From CAIXTV01 sp964543995 (lineage in GTDB: Bacteria; Bacteroidota; Bacteroidia; Bacteroidales; CAIXTV01): DNA of 8,571 nt. Of this stretch, positions 1-5,525 are shown piece after piece. Location: positions 1 through 8,571 of the forward strand of contig CAZJBB010000135.1 of the NCBI GenBank assembly GCA_964543995.1, in the 5' to 3' direction. Below the pieces are notes generated by a model. The model was not told where the DNA came from. It did no database searches and was given only the letters and a program-made list of their open reading frames with translations. Both the position numbers and the translations under genes were made by a program. How positions within the stretch are numbered: position 1 is the first letter of the stretch; each line of letters starts with the position of its first letter.

Positions 1-20
1 TCACTGGATTTTTGAAAGGA

Positions 21-88
21 GGAAGACTGGAGATGGAAGTCGGAAGACGGAAGACCGAAGTCGGAAGACCGGAAGAGGACGACGGAAG
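21..88. repeat. degenerate heptanucleotide tandem repeat (GGAAGAC/GGAAGTC)
   Basis: Purine-rich tract in which GGAAG recurs at 21, 35, 42, 49, 63, 71 and 84, with a CGAAG variant at 56. From 35 to 69 the period is exactly 7 (GGAAGTC, GGAAGAC, GGAAGAC, CGAAGTC, GGAAGAC), and the phase extends back to 21 with one degenerate unit. It is not coding in any obvious frame. I have the impression that similar GGAAG-rich tracts occur between genes in Bacteroidota. Its function is unknown, and its position upstream of the phosphate transporter may be incidental. Confidence 0.75.
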
Positions 89-138
89 TAGAATCTGGTA
101 TCAAGAATCAGCATTAACCCTCAATACCGAACTACCCT

Positions 139-181
139 CTTAATCAATAAACTTAATCAACCCAACCAACTTAATCAACCA
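139..181. repeat. three CTTAATCAA direct repeats in the pit leader
   Basis: CTTAATCAA occurs at 139-147, 152-160 and 170-178, joined by CCAACC-like spacers in a G-free stretch that runs to the start codon at 200. Spacing is irregular (13 and 18 bases), so this is low-complexity sequence rather than an obvious operator. No Bacteroidota-type -7 box (TAnnTTTG) is visible here. The transporter may therefore be transcribed from further upstream. Confidence 0.5.
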
Positions 182-199
182 AATAAACACAATAACCAC

Positions 200-1255
200 A
201 TGGATCTAACCCTTCTCATAATCATCATCGTTTTGGCTTTTGCCTTCGATTTCGTTAATGGATTTCACGATGCAGCCAATTCAATTGCTACCATTGTGGC
301 CACCAAGGTACTCACACCTTTTCAGGCAGTACTTTGGGCGGCATTTTTTAATTTTGCCGCTTATGCAGTGTTTCAGTTGCATATTGTTGATACCATTGCC
401 AAAACAGTTGACACCAGCATGATAAACCTTCACGTAATTCTTGCAGGACTCATTGCCGCCATCATCTGGAATTTGTTAACCTGGTATCTGGGCATTCCTT
501 CCAGCTCTTCACATACTTTGGTGGGTGGTTTTGCCGGAGCAGCAGTTGCTTATGGTGGATGGGCCATAGTTCACAGCGATAAGATTATTAAAATTGCCTC
601 TTTCATATTTTTGGCTCCAATTCTCGGAATGATTATATCTTATTTGTTTTCTGTACTATTGATGTACATTACCCGAAAGGGGAAGCCGGCAAAGCTCAAC
701 AAGATATTCCGGCCCTTACAATTGGTTTCGTCCGCTTTGTTCAGTTTAGGGCATGGTGGCAACGATGCTCAAAAAGTAATGGGTATCATCACCGCCGCAT
801 TAATCGTTTATTTCAAAGGGGTGAATCCCGAATCCATTCCACATTGGGCACACATCACCTACACTTCCGCAGGAAAAATACAAGCCATACCACATTGGAT
901 TGTGTTGGGATGCTACACCTGCATTGCCTTGGGAACCATGATAGGAGGTTGGAAAATTGTAAAAACCATGGGTTCGAAAATCACCCGACTCACCCCTTTT
1001 CAGGGAGTGGCCGCTGAAACTTCAGGAGCTATATTGCTCTTCGGAACAGAAGCTTTTGGAATTCCTGTAAGCACCACACATACCATCACCGGAGCCATCA
1101 TGGGAGCCGGAATGACCCGCAGAGTTTCTGCAGTACGTTGGGGTGTTGGAGCCCGTTTGCTTTGGGCATGGATACTCACCATTCCGGTTAGTATGCTTAT
1201 CGCCATGGCTATGTATTATTTATTGGCATTCCTCTTCCCGGGCGGAGCGGCTTAG
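200..1255 (+). CDS. pit: inorganic phosphate transporter, PiT family
   Basis: A 351-residue integral inner-membrane permease. PiT proteins carry inorganic phosphate (usually as metal-phosphate, coupled to H+ or Na+) into the cell at low affinity. Both inverted family signatures are present: NGFHDAANSIAT at residues 20-31 and SLGHGGNDAQKVMG at 182-195. Each is followed by a serine/threonine-rich re-entrant motif (PSSSSHTLVGG at 100-110, PVSTTHTITGA at 289-299). About ten hydrophobic segments are spread along the chain. The central basic linker (RKGKPAKLNK, about 159-168) probably lies in the cytoplasm. Length fits the compact bacterial form. The start follows an A/T-rich leader without a Shine-Dalgarno sequence, which is normal for Bacteroidota. 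In this phylum a DUF47/PhoU-like partner often lies just upstream; that would be outside the window. The gene is convergent with the hypothetical gene at 1482-2432. The family call is certain, but the true cargo and coupling ion are not visible. Confidence 0.96.
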   Translation: MDLTLLIIIIVLAFAFDFVNGFHDAANSIATIVATKVLTPFQAVLWAAFFNFAAYAVFQLHIVDTIAKTVDTSMINLHVILAGLIAAIIWNLLTWYLGIPSSSSHTLVGGFAGAAVAYGGWAIVHSDKIIKIASFIFLAPILGMIISYLFSVLLMYITRKGKPAKLNKIFRPLQLVSSALFSLGHGGNDAQKVMGIITAALIVYFKGVNPESIPHWAHITYTSAGKIQAIPHWIVLGCYTCIALGTMIGGWKIVKTMGSKITRLTPFQGVAAETSGAILLFGTEAFGIPVSTTHTITGAIMGAGMTRRVSAVRWGVGARLLWAWILTIPVSMLIAMAMYYLLAFLFPGGAA

Positions 1256-1335
1256 GAAGTTCCGTAGGAACGCCATTTTGGTAGAAACGGCATACACAAA
1301 TAACCCAAATCCCTTAGGGACGACATTTTATTTCC
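1256..1335. repeat. two short palindromic intergenic repeats downstream of pit
   Basis: The first unit is GTTCC-GTA-GGAAC (1259-1271), followed by CGCCATTTT and a TAGAAA box at 1282-1287. The second is TCCC-TTA-GGGA (1310-1320), followed by CGACATTTT and a degenerate ATTTCC. Both share the plan CC-NNN-GG palindrome, CGNCATTTT, then a TAGAAA-like box, although the stems differ in sequence. They begin directly after the pit stop codon. They resemble the palindromes around hsdMS (5200-5525 and 8471-8571) and seem to belong to the same dispersed family. Confidence 0.6.
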
Positions 1336-1344
1336 CCCCGCTCG

Positions 1345-1363
1345 AAAGGATTTGTAATCCTTT
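1345..1363. repeat. perfect 8-bp hairpin AAAGGATT-TGT-AATCCTTT
   Basis: Inverted repeat of AAAGGATT (1345-1352) and AATCCTTT (1356-1363) with a TGT loop. On the plus strand it ends in a short T run, so it could act as a weak terminator for pit. The stem is A/T-rich and the T run is short. GGATTTGTAATCC-like palindromes are, as I recall, frequent in Bacteroidota intergenic DNA, so it may simply be another repeat. Confidence 0.5.
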
Positions 1364-1367
1364 TGTC

Positions 1368-1403
1368 AAAAAAAAATGGCGACAGTCTCAACCGCCGCCA
1401 TTT
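1368..1403 (-). terminator. Rho-independent terminator for the gene at 1482-2432
   Basis: Read on the minus strand, AAATGGCG (complement of 1396-1403) pairs with CGCCATTT (complement of 1374-1381) across a 14-base loop. The arm runs straight into a tract of nine consecutive T residues (complement of 1368-1376), three of them within the stem. It lies about 80 bases past the stop codon of the minus-strand hypothetical gene, the right place and orientation for its terminator. Confidence 0.7.
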
Positions 1404-1481
1404 GCATTATTATAAAAATTCAAATCAATTCACTTAAAAAAATCTGTGCCTCTGTGGCAATTTCCTTTTACCTCTTACATC

Positions 1482-2432
1482 TTAGCTCTCTGGCGGAGGC
1501 GGATTTTCCGAAACAGGCTTCATCTCAATATTAAAATGTTGATTTTCATCCTTCACCACAACCATCAATTTCTGTACTTTATTAAATTCTACTTTTTCGG
1601 CTACAAGCATCATATTTCCTATTTGGTAGCATCCAATATTAAAATTTCCCAAATTATCACTCAACACAAATTTCTTTTCAAACCCCACAAAATAAATCTT
1701 AGCCTGTGGAATCGCTATTTGAGTATCCAACACCAACACCTTACCTGCCGAAACACTAATAGGTTTCTTAAACCTGTGACCATAATCATAAATAACTCTC
1801 GAACGGAAATAAGTATCATAAAAATCATGATTCTCTTCCAAAAAGTTCTCCATAAACTTATCAGTCTTTTTTAATAAAGCTTGACCTTTTTTATTAAAAG
1901 CCTTAATATTCTTTTTAGCTTCGCTTCCCGATAGCGATACCGACTTAGGATTTAAAATATAATCTTTAAAAGTAGTAATACAATCTTTAAAATCAACCAT
2001 ATTAGCTGGCAAAACACCATAATCTGCCAACACATTAGGAGTAGCAATCACCAACGGATTTAAAAGATTATAAACCATTTCAGCCTTAGCTGTTTGTTCA
2101 TCATCTGTTAGATGCGAAAAATAAGAAATATGAATGTCCATCTTTTCTTTCAACACTGCATCTTCAGTGTCATCAGCATAGCAATAACCTATTCCGGCCA
2201 TTTTTAATGTAAAACGAATCATCGAGGCTCTGAAAATGTCCTTTTGTTTCGAAGGCCCCGCATCAATTCCCGAAAGTATAATTTCATTTTCTCCTATGCC
2301 TGCAATAAATTCCTTGAATTGCAGCACATACTTTTTAAAGGCAATAATATCGTCCCATATTTCATTAAAATCGTCAAAGGTCTTATCACAAGTCTTTAAC
2401 ATACGAGTTACATTGTTCGAATGATTATCCAT
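1482..2432 (-). CDS. hypothetical protein with possible C-terminal carboxypeptidase-regulatory-like beta domain
   Basis: A 316-residue protein that I do not recognise. Residues 1-220 look mostly helical and charged, with no signal peptide or membrane segment, so it is probably cytoplasmic. Residues about 225-305 change character to alternating hydrophobic strands (KVLVLDTQIAIPQAKIYFVG, then FVLSDNLGNFNIG at 255-267). This pattern of a variable small domain with a GNF turn is typical of the carboxypeptidase-regulatory-like / CarboxypepD_reg fold often added to Bacteroidota proteins. Here it is at the C-terminus of an intracellular-looking protein, which is less usual. The end is proline-rich (PPPPES). 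Conserved-looking aromatic patches include FYDTYFRSRVIYDYGHRF at 204-221. The gene stands alone: convergent with pit, divergent from the XRE operon, with its own candidate promoter and terminator. The start at 2432 follows an A-rich leader (T-rich in coding sense). Function unknown. Confidence 0.85.
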   Translation of the reverse strand: MDNHSNNVTRMLKTCDKTFDDFNEIWDDIIAFKKYVLQFKEFIAGIGENEIILSGIDAGPSKQKDIFRASMIRFTLKMAGIGYCYADDTEDAVLKEKMDIHISYFSHLTDDEQTAKAEMVYNLLNPLVIATPNVLADYGVLPANMVDFKDCITTFKDYILNPKSVSLSGSEAKKNIKAFNKKGQALLKKTDKFMENFLEENHDFYDTYFRSRVIYDYGHRFKKPISVSAGKVLVLDTQIAIPQAKIYFVGFEKKFVLSDNLGNFNIGCYQIGNMMLVAEKVEFNKVQKLMVVVKDENQHFNIEMKPVSENPPPPES

Positions 2433-2474
2433 AAAAAAAAATTTAAGTGAATTATTGATTTTATAAAATTGCGG

Positions 2475-2505
2475 CTAAATTACACATTATTTCTAACATT
2501 CCTAA
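2475..2505 (-). promoter_or_regulatory. candidate promoter for the gene at 1482-2432
   Basis: On the minus strand, TAATTTAG (complement of 2475-2482) differs by one base from the Bacteroidota -7 consensus TAnnTTTG. TTAG (complement of 2502-2505) lies exactly 19 bases upstream, where the -33 TTTG is expected. It sits about 43 bases before the start codon. Each element has one mismatch, so this is a tentative call. Confidence 0.35.
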
Positions 2506-2567
2506 TCTTTTTTATTTTTTTTATATCACCCCGCAAAAAAACTTGATAAACTTGATAAAACCCGCTC

Positions 2568-2676
2568 CCTCGAGCGTAGTCGAGAGGAATCAACCAATCC
2601 TCCCAATGTCCCAACCCATCAATAGCCCCGTCCTTCAGGGCGGGGATACATTATAATATATGTATGGGCTTCAGCC
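2568..2676. repeat. cluster of three short intergenic palindromes
   Basis: Three hairpins lie in a row. The first is CTCGA-GCGTAG-TCGAG at 2569-2584. The second is a GC-rich stem at 2626-2645, with CCCCG and CGGGG arms, an inner CC/GG and a TTCA loop. The third is a smaller GGC-TTCA-GCC at 2667-2676 with the same TTCA loop. The last two are separated by a near-palindromic AT stretch (2648-2664). Such CTCGA...TCGAG and CCCCGtCCTTCAGGgCGGGG motifs resemble recurrent intergenic repeats of Bacteroidota. They are far more GC-rich than their surroundings. Confidence 0.6.
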
Positions 2677-2793
2677 AAAACTAATATTTTTCTCCATTAC
2701 GGTATCGGCAACAACCATTCTCATTCAATCCTATCACTCTAAATCTTTATTCCTTTTTTGCACCCTTTAAAATCAAAAATTCTTATATCGCAA

Positions 2794-2860
2794 ATGCTAA
2801 CAATAGTATGTTGTGAGAAATGAATACTACAATTAGCTTTGTGCACACTTTAATTAGCAT
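2794..2860 (+). promoter_or_regulatory. promoter and putative autoregulatory operator of the XRE/TPR-peptidase operon
   Basis: The -7 box TAGCTTTG (2834-2841) fits TAnnTTTG exactly. A -33 GTTG/TTG (2810-2813) lies 20 bases upstream, giving a leader of roughly 15 bases to the ATG at 2863. AATTAGC occurs twice, at 2831-2837 and 2852-2858, 21 bases apart (two helical turns). The inverted form ATGCTAA (2794-2800) mirrors TTAGCAT (2854-2860). One copy overlaps the -7 box. This layout suits repression by the XRE protein encoded immediately downstream. The promoter match is seen directly; operator function is inferred. Confidence 0.5.
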
Positions 2861-2862
2861 TA

Positions 2863-3090
2863 ATGGAAGACAAAAAAATCCTTATTATTTTCGGAAATAA
2901 TGTCCGCAAATTTCGAAACAACTTAAATATTTCACAAGAAGAACTTGCCGAAAGAGCTGGCTTACATCGTACATATATCGGAATGATCGAACGGGCAGAA
3001 AAAAACATTACCCTGATTAATATCGAAAAAATTGCAAATGCTTTGGAAGTCGGAATCGAAAATCTAATAAACGAAACTCCAAATAAATAA
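2863..3090 (+). CDS. XRE/Cro-family helix-turn-helix transcriptional regulator
   Basis: A 75-residue single-domain DNA-binding protein. Residues about 8-67 form one HTH_3/XRE domain: helix 1 FGNNVRKFRNNLNI, helix-turn-helix SQEELAERAGLHRTYIGMIER (turn at about 32-36), then NITLINIEKIANALEVGIENLI. It has no effector or protease-sensitive tail, so any sensing must come from a partner. An in-frame stop at 2851-2853 rules out a much earlier start. Its stop is 9 bases before the next ATG, so the two genes are almost certainly one operon, and repeats of TTAGC in the promoter are likely operator sites. Small XRE proteins of this size control restriction-modification genes (C proteins), toxin-antitoxin pairs and mobile elements. 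Here the most likely target is its own operon, though the nearby hsdMS genes are also possible. Confidence 0.9.
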   Translation: MEDKKILIIFGNNVRKFRNNLNISQEELAERAGLHRTYIGMIERAEKNITLINIEKIANALEVGIENLINETPNK

Positions 3091-3099
3091 TAAAATAGG

Positions 3100-5070
3100 A
3101 TGCAAATAATCCACAAAATAGACGACTTTTTATATACTATTTTCCCGGAATTAATGGGGGGGGGTAAATCGCTAATAATAAGCGTATTAGAAAATTACTA
3201 CACTTACGGTCCTTTTAAACCTAAAGTCAATATCGAAAACGATTGGGTCATAATCGATATCGACACTCCAACCATACTTTCACAGGAAACCGATTATCGA
3301 AAAACGGTTTCACTTTGCGAAAAAGGCAAATACTCAGAAGCCAAACCAATTCTTATAGAGCTTATCCGTAAAAACCCTACCAATTCCGAATACCATCGGA
3401 TAATGGGCCAAATCCTTTCCGACGAAGGAAATCAGGACGAAGCAATTGATTGTTTAATTGATGCACTACGCTGGGATTCCAAAAATGGCTATGCATTGTT
3501 AATGATGGGTAATATTTATGCTAAATTCAGAAATGATATTCCAATAGCTATGAAATATTACGATCAGGCACTTCTTGCTAACCCAAATGACAATATTACC
3601 ATTAATAATATTGCGACTAATTTATTACAACAAGGTAAAATCATAGAAGCAAAAAAATATTTTTGGGAAGCCATAAAAATCAATGATACATTCCCAAATA
3701 CTCATTTTGCTCTGGGTTTGATTGCCGAAAAAGAAAATGACTTACATTCGGCATTTCACAGCACCATTCAGTCAATAAAATTAAACAACAATAAGGATAT
3801 CTTATTTCAAAATTCGCTACAACAAGCACTTTCAATTGCAAATAAAGTCATTTCAAAAAATGAAGCCAGAAAAATTTATAAAGATTATAAGTATAAATTA
3901 GAATTTCAAGGCGGCACTGAAATCGAAATAACAGAAGATACAAACATTCCAACAGCAGCAAAAATCGAATTTGCCGAAAATTACAACCGCAAAAATCATA
4001 TGGTCAGGTTCAATCCCAAATACCCTGCTTATGAGCATTTAATCATGCACGAATTAGTTCATCTTGATCTTGTTATTGAAGCCAGAAAACTACAATTTAA
4101 TCAACTGTTCATTTCTACACAAGAACACAAAACTGATTTTATAAAAAAGCTCGAACCCTCTATCCGTAAATTCCATAAAATGGGCGTCTTCGAAAGTTCA
4201 ATAGCAAACTACTGTACAGGTCTGTTCGAAGGCCTCAACCGTCAGGTTTACAACACTCCAATTGATCTTTTCATTGAATATTTCTTATATAATCAATTCC
4301 CTGATTTGCGTCCTGTTCAATTTATTTCTTTAAATAATTTAGTTCGCGAAGGGCTCACAGCAGTAACTGATAAAAAAGCCATTGAACTTTCACCTCCCGA
4401 AATACTTTCAAAAAGCAAAATCTACAATATTGTAAATGCCTTATTATTAAAAGATTTGTTTGGCATTAATTTAATCAAAGATTTTAATGCTATGCCTTTC
4501 GAATTAAAACAGGCACAAACTTTTTATGATGAATTTCTGGAATACAAAGATGATAAAAAACCGGGCGAAGAATATGAATTAGTCCTTCATTGGGCCGAAG
4601 ATTTAAAACTGAATAACTACTTCGAATTGGTAAGCGAAGCCAAATACCGTACTCGAAGCAATATCGATTCTCTGATTCAAAACCTCGAAAAAGATCCTTT
4701 GGGTATCGAAGAAAAAGATCCCATCAAGGATAGAGAAATGCAAAAGTTCCAAAAATCTCAGGAACAAATCGGAACAAACATGGCTATTGCAATGTTTATG
4801 GTCGATGCCTTACATTATTTCGACAATATGCCAATTTCCGATATTAAAAAGATTGCTTTCGAAATAGCAATGCAAGGCACTCAGGGTTATAGCCCCGATA
4901 AAAAAGACTATCGTATAAACTCTATTCCTGAAAAAGTTTTCACAGGTTATCAAATTCTGGCATATTATTATGTCAGTTGGATGTTAGCAATGCCCACCCA
5001 AATAGAGCAGCTACAATTGCCTTTTGAAAATGAATATAAAATAGCATTGAATACCAAAAATCAATTCTAA
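3100..5070 (+). CDS. TPR-repeat protein with HExxH zinc-peptidase motif; putative phase-variable partner of the XRE regulator
   Basis: A 656-residue protein with no family name that I recognise. Residues about 66-234 contain roughly five tetratricopeptide repeats (clear units at 98-131, 132-166, 167-200 and 201-234), a protein-interaction scaffold. Residues about 255-345 include a peptidase-like segment with HELVH at 317-321 preceded by a hydrophobic helix (YEHLIM). This is the HExxH zinc-binding and catalytic signature of gluzincin/zincin peptidases. A third ligand is not certain; E327 is one candidate. The remainder (345-656) is mainly helical, with no further motif I recognise. No signal peptide or obvious membrane anchor is seen, so it probably acts in the cytoplasm. 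It follows the XRE gene by 9 bases. XRE plus HExxH protein recalls ImmR/ImmA and IrrE/DdrO, where the peptidase cleaves the repressor, but the sequence around HELVH and the large size differ from ImmA. A run of nine G residues at 3156-3164 (codons 19-22) may switch expression on and off. It converges with hsdS. Confidence 0.8.
   Translation: MQIIHKIDDFLYTIFPELMGGGKSLIISVLENYYTYGPFKPKVNIENDWVIIDIDTPTILSQETDYRKTVSLCEKGKYSEAKPILIELIRKNPTNSEYHRIMGQILSDEGNQDEAIDCLIDALRWDSKNGYALLMMGNIYAKFRNDIPIAMKYYDQALLANPNDNITINNIATNLLQQGKIIEAKKYFWEAIKINDTFPNTHFALGLIAEKENDLHSAFHSTIQSIKLNNNKDILFQNSLQQALSIANKVISKNEARKIYKDYKYKLEFQGGTEIEITEDTNIPTAAKIEFAENYNRKNHMVRFNPKYPAYEHLIMHELVHLDLVIEARKLQFNQLFISTQEHKTDFIKKLEPSIRKFHKMGVFESSIANYCTGLFEGLNRQVYNTPIDLFIEYFLYNQFPDLRPVQFISLNNLVREGLTAVTDKKAIELSPPEILSKSKIYNIVNALLLKDLFGINLIKDFNAMPFELKQAQTFYDEFLEYKDDKKPGEEYELVLHWAEDLKLNNYFELVSEAKYRTRSNIDSLIQNLEKDPLGIEEKDPIKDREMQKFQKSQEQIGTNMAIAMFMVDALHYFDNMPISDIKKIAFEIAMQGTQGYSPDKKDYRINSIPEKVFTGYQILAYYYVSWMLAMPTQIEQLQLPFENEYKIALNTKNQF
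3156..3164 (+). repeat. poly-G tract (G9) inside the TPR-peptidase gene
   Basis: Nine consecutive G residues in an AT-rich gene, 54 bases after the first base of the start codon. They form the last base of ATG (M19), two GGG codons and the start of GGT. One extra G makes the next codon TAA immediately. One fewer G gives GTA AAT CGC TAA. The next in-frame ATG in the intact frame is codon 102, so neither shift leaves a good restart site. Homopolymeric G tracts of this length near a 5' end are classic slipped-strand phase-variation sites. Confidence 0.7.
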
Positions 5071-5105
5071 TGCTGCGCTTTATTCTTCATAAAAAGAAAA
5101 ACAAA

Positions 5106-5125
5106 GAGTAACCCTTTGGTTATTC
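5106..5125. terminator. hairpin between convergent genes, possible terminator
   Basis: GAGTAACC (5106-5113) pairs with GGTTATTC (5118-5125) across a CTTT loop, with one G-T wobble. It lies 35 bases past the stop of the TPR-peptidase gene. There is no strong T run on the plus strand. On the minus strand it is followed by TTTGTTTTTC, so it could also stop transcription arriving from hsdMS. Its CC-NNNN-GG core also resembles the neighbouring palindromic repeats. Confidence 0.35.
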
Positions 5126-5177
5126 AAAGTCTCAATCCAACAACGTGTATCTTGTTATCATTAACATCAAGATTCAA

Positions 5178-5307
5178 TTATTCTTTCTCCTCCACCTCAC
5201 CAGCTTTCCCGATGCCAAAGGCATCAAAGGTTTATAGAAACATCCTTTCCAATAATTCTTCGACCCCATCGGGGTCGAACACAATCATGCTTTCATTTTC
5301 TATAAAC
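5178..5307. repeat. tandem unit 1: orphan hsdS tail plus palindromes
   Basis: First copy of a 130-bp unit repeated at a 147-bp offset without gaps. Read on the minus strand, 5178-5198 encodes EVEEKE-stop, identical in protein to the last residues of HsdS (true end at 5525). The frame continues upstream only to FDAFGIGKAG and then meets a stop (5232-5234), so it is a scar and not a gene. Next on the plus strand come GATGCC-AAA-GGCATC (5211-5225), TTTATAGAAA (5231-5240), CGACCCC-ATC-GGGGTCG (5261-5277) and the inverted box TTTCTATAAA (5297-5306). Confidence 0.85.
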
Positions 5308-5324
5308 ATAAATCATGCATGGAT

Positions 5325-5454
5325 TTATTCTTCCTCCTCCACCTCACCTACTTTCCCGATGCCAAAGGCATCAAAGGTTTATAGAAACATCCTTGCCAAT
5401 AATTCTTCGACCGCATCGGGGTCGAACATTCTCATTATTATTTTTTCTATAAAC
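5325..5454. repeat. tandem unit 2: orphan hsdS tail plus palindromes
   Basis: Second copy of the unit at 5178-5307, with scattered substitutions. The minus-strand tail reads EVEEEE-stop (5325-5345) after FDAFGIGKVG. The same palindrome GATGCC-AAA-GGCATC (5358-5372) and box TTTATAGAAA (5378-5387) follow, then CGACCGC-ATC-GGGGTCG (5408-5424; one stem base changed) and TTTCTATAAA (5444-5453). The divergence suggests the duplication is not very recent. Confidence 0.85.
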
Positions 5455-5457
5455 CTA

Positions 5458-5525
5458 CGACCCCTGTTGGTGTCGACATTTTGTAAGGTTTCTTCTTTCT
5501 ATAAATCTAAAATCCCTTTGGAATT
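5458..5525. repeat. degenerate palindrome unit abutting the hsdS stop codon
   Basis: CGACCCC (5458-5464) pairs with GGTGTCG (5469-5475) with one mismatch. A TTTCTATAAA box follows at 5496-5505 and then AATCCC-TTT-GGAATT (5511-5525), whose last base is the first base of the TTA that encodes the hsdS stop. The order TTTCTATAAA, five bases, AATCCC-palindrome is the mirror image of that upstream of hsdM at 8471-8500. The hairpin could help end hsdS transcripts. Confidence 0.6.

Larger units (their letters stand above)
2433..2862. other. divergent intergenic region, no gene
   Basis: 430 bases between the divergent start codons at 2432 and 2863. No open reading frame here is credible. It contains a candidate minus-strand promoter, an AT-rich stretch, a short duplication AAACTTGATA/AAACTTGATA (2538-2557), the palindrome cluster at 2568-2676, about 110 bases of A/T/C-rich sequence in which I see nothing definite (2680-2790), and the XRE operon promoter/operator region (2794-2860). 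Confidence 0.7.
5071..5524. other. convergent intergenic repeat region, no intact gene
   Basis: 454 bases between the ends of the TPR-peptidase gene (+) and hsdS (-). Open frames crossing it are made of repeated sequence and look spurious. It holds a hairpin (5106-5125), two 130-bp repeats offset by 147 bp (5178-5307 and 5325-5454), a further degenerate palindrome unit (5458-5505) and a palindrome touching the hsdS stop codon (5511-5525). Confidence 0.75.

Noticed and set aside
1443..1456. TCTGTG direct repeat with 8-bp spacing between pit and the hypothetical gene
   Set aside because: It has only two short copies and no clear function. It resembles fragments seen in other Bacteroidota intergenic regions, but I cannot support a call.
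1446..1874. Open reading frame of 142 codons on the plus strand
   Set aside because: It lies largely antisense to the 316-residue gene and its translation is low-complexity (rich in I, H, K and F). The minus-strand frame is longer and has a matching terminator.
3145..3171. Possible Walker A P-loop (GGGKS) in the TPR-peptidase
   Set aside because: The spacing G-x4-G-K-S/T is not met: the residue four places before the last G is not followed by a proper motif, and there is no Walker B or NTPase fold nearby. The glycines come from the poly-G tract.
3100..5070. Naming the HExxH protein ImmA/IrrE
   Set aside because: The protein is far longer, has TPRs, and the residues around HELVH do not match the typical ImmA pattern as I know it. 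Only the XRE-plus-HExxH logic is similar.
5178..5454. CRISPR-like array
   Set aside because: There are only two long units (130 bp at 147-bp offset), each with internal palindromes, and no unique spacers or cas genes.
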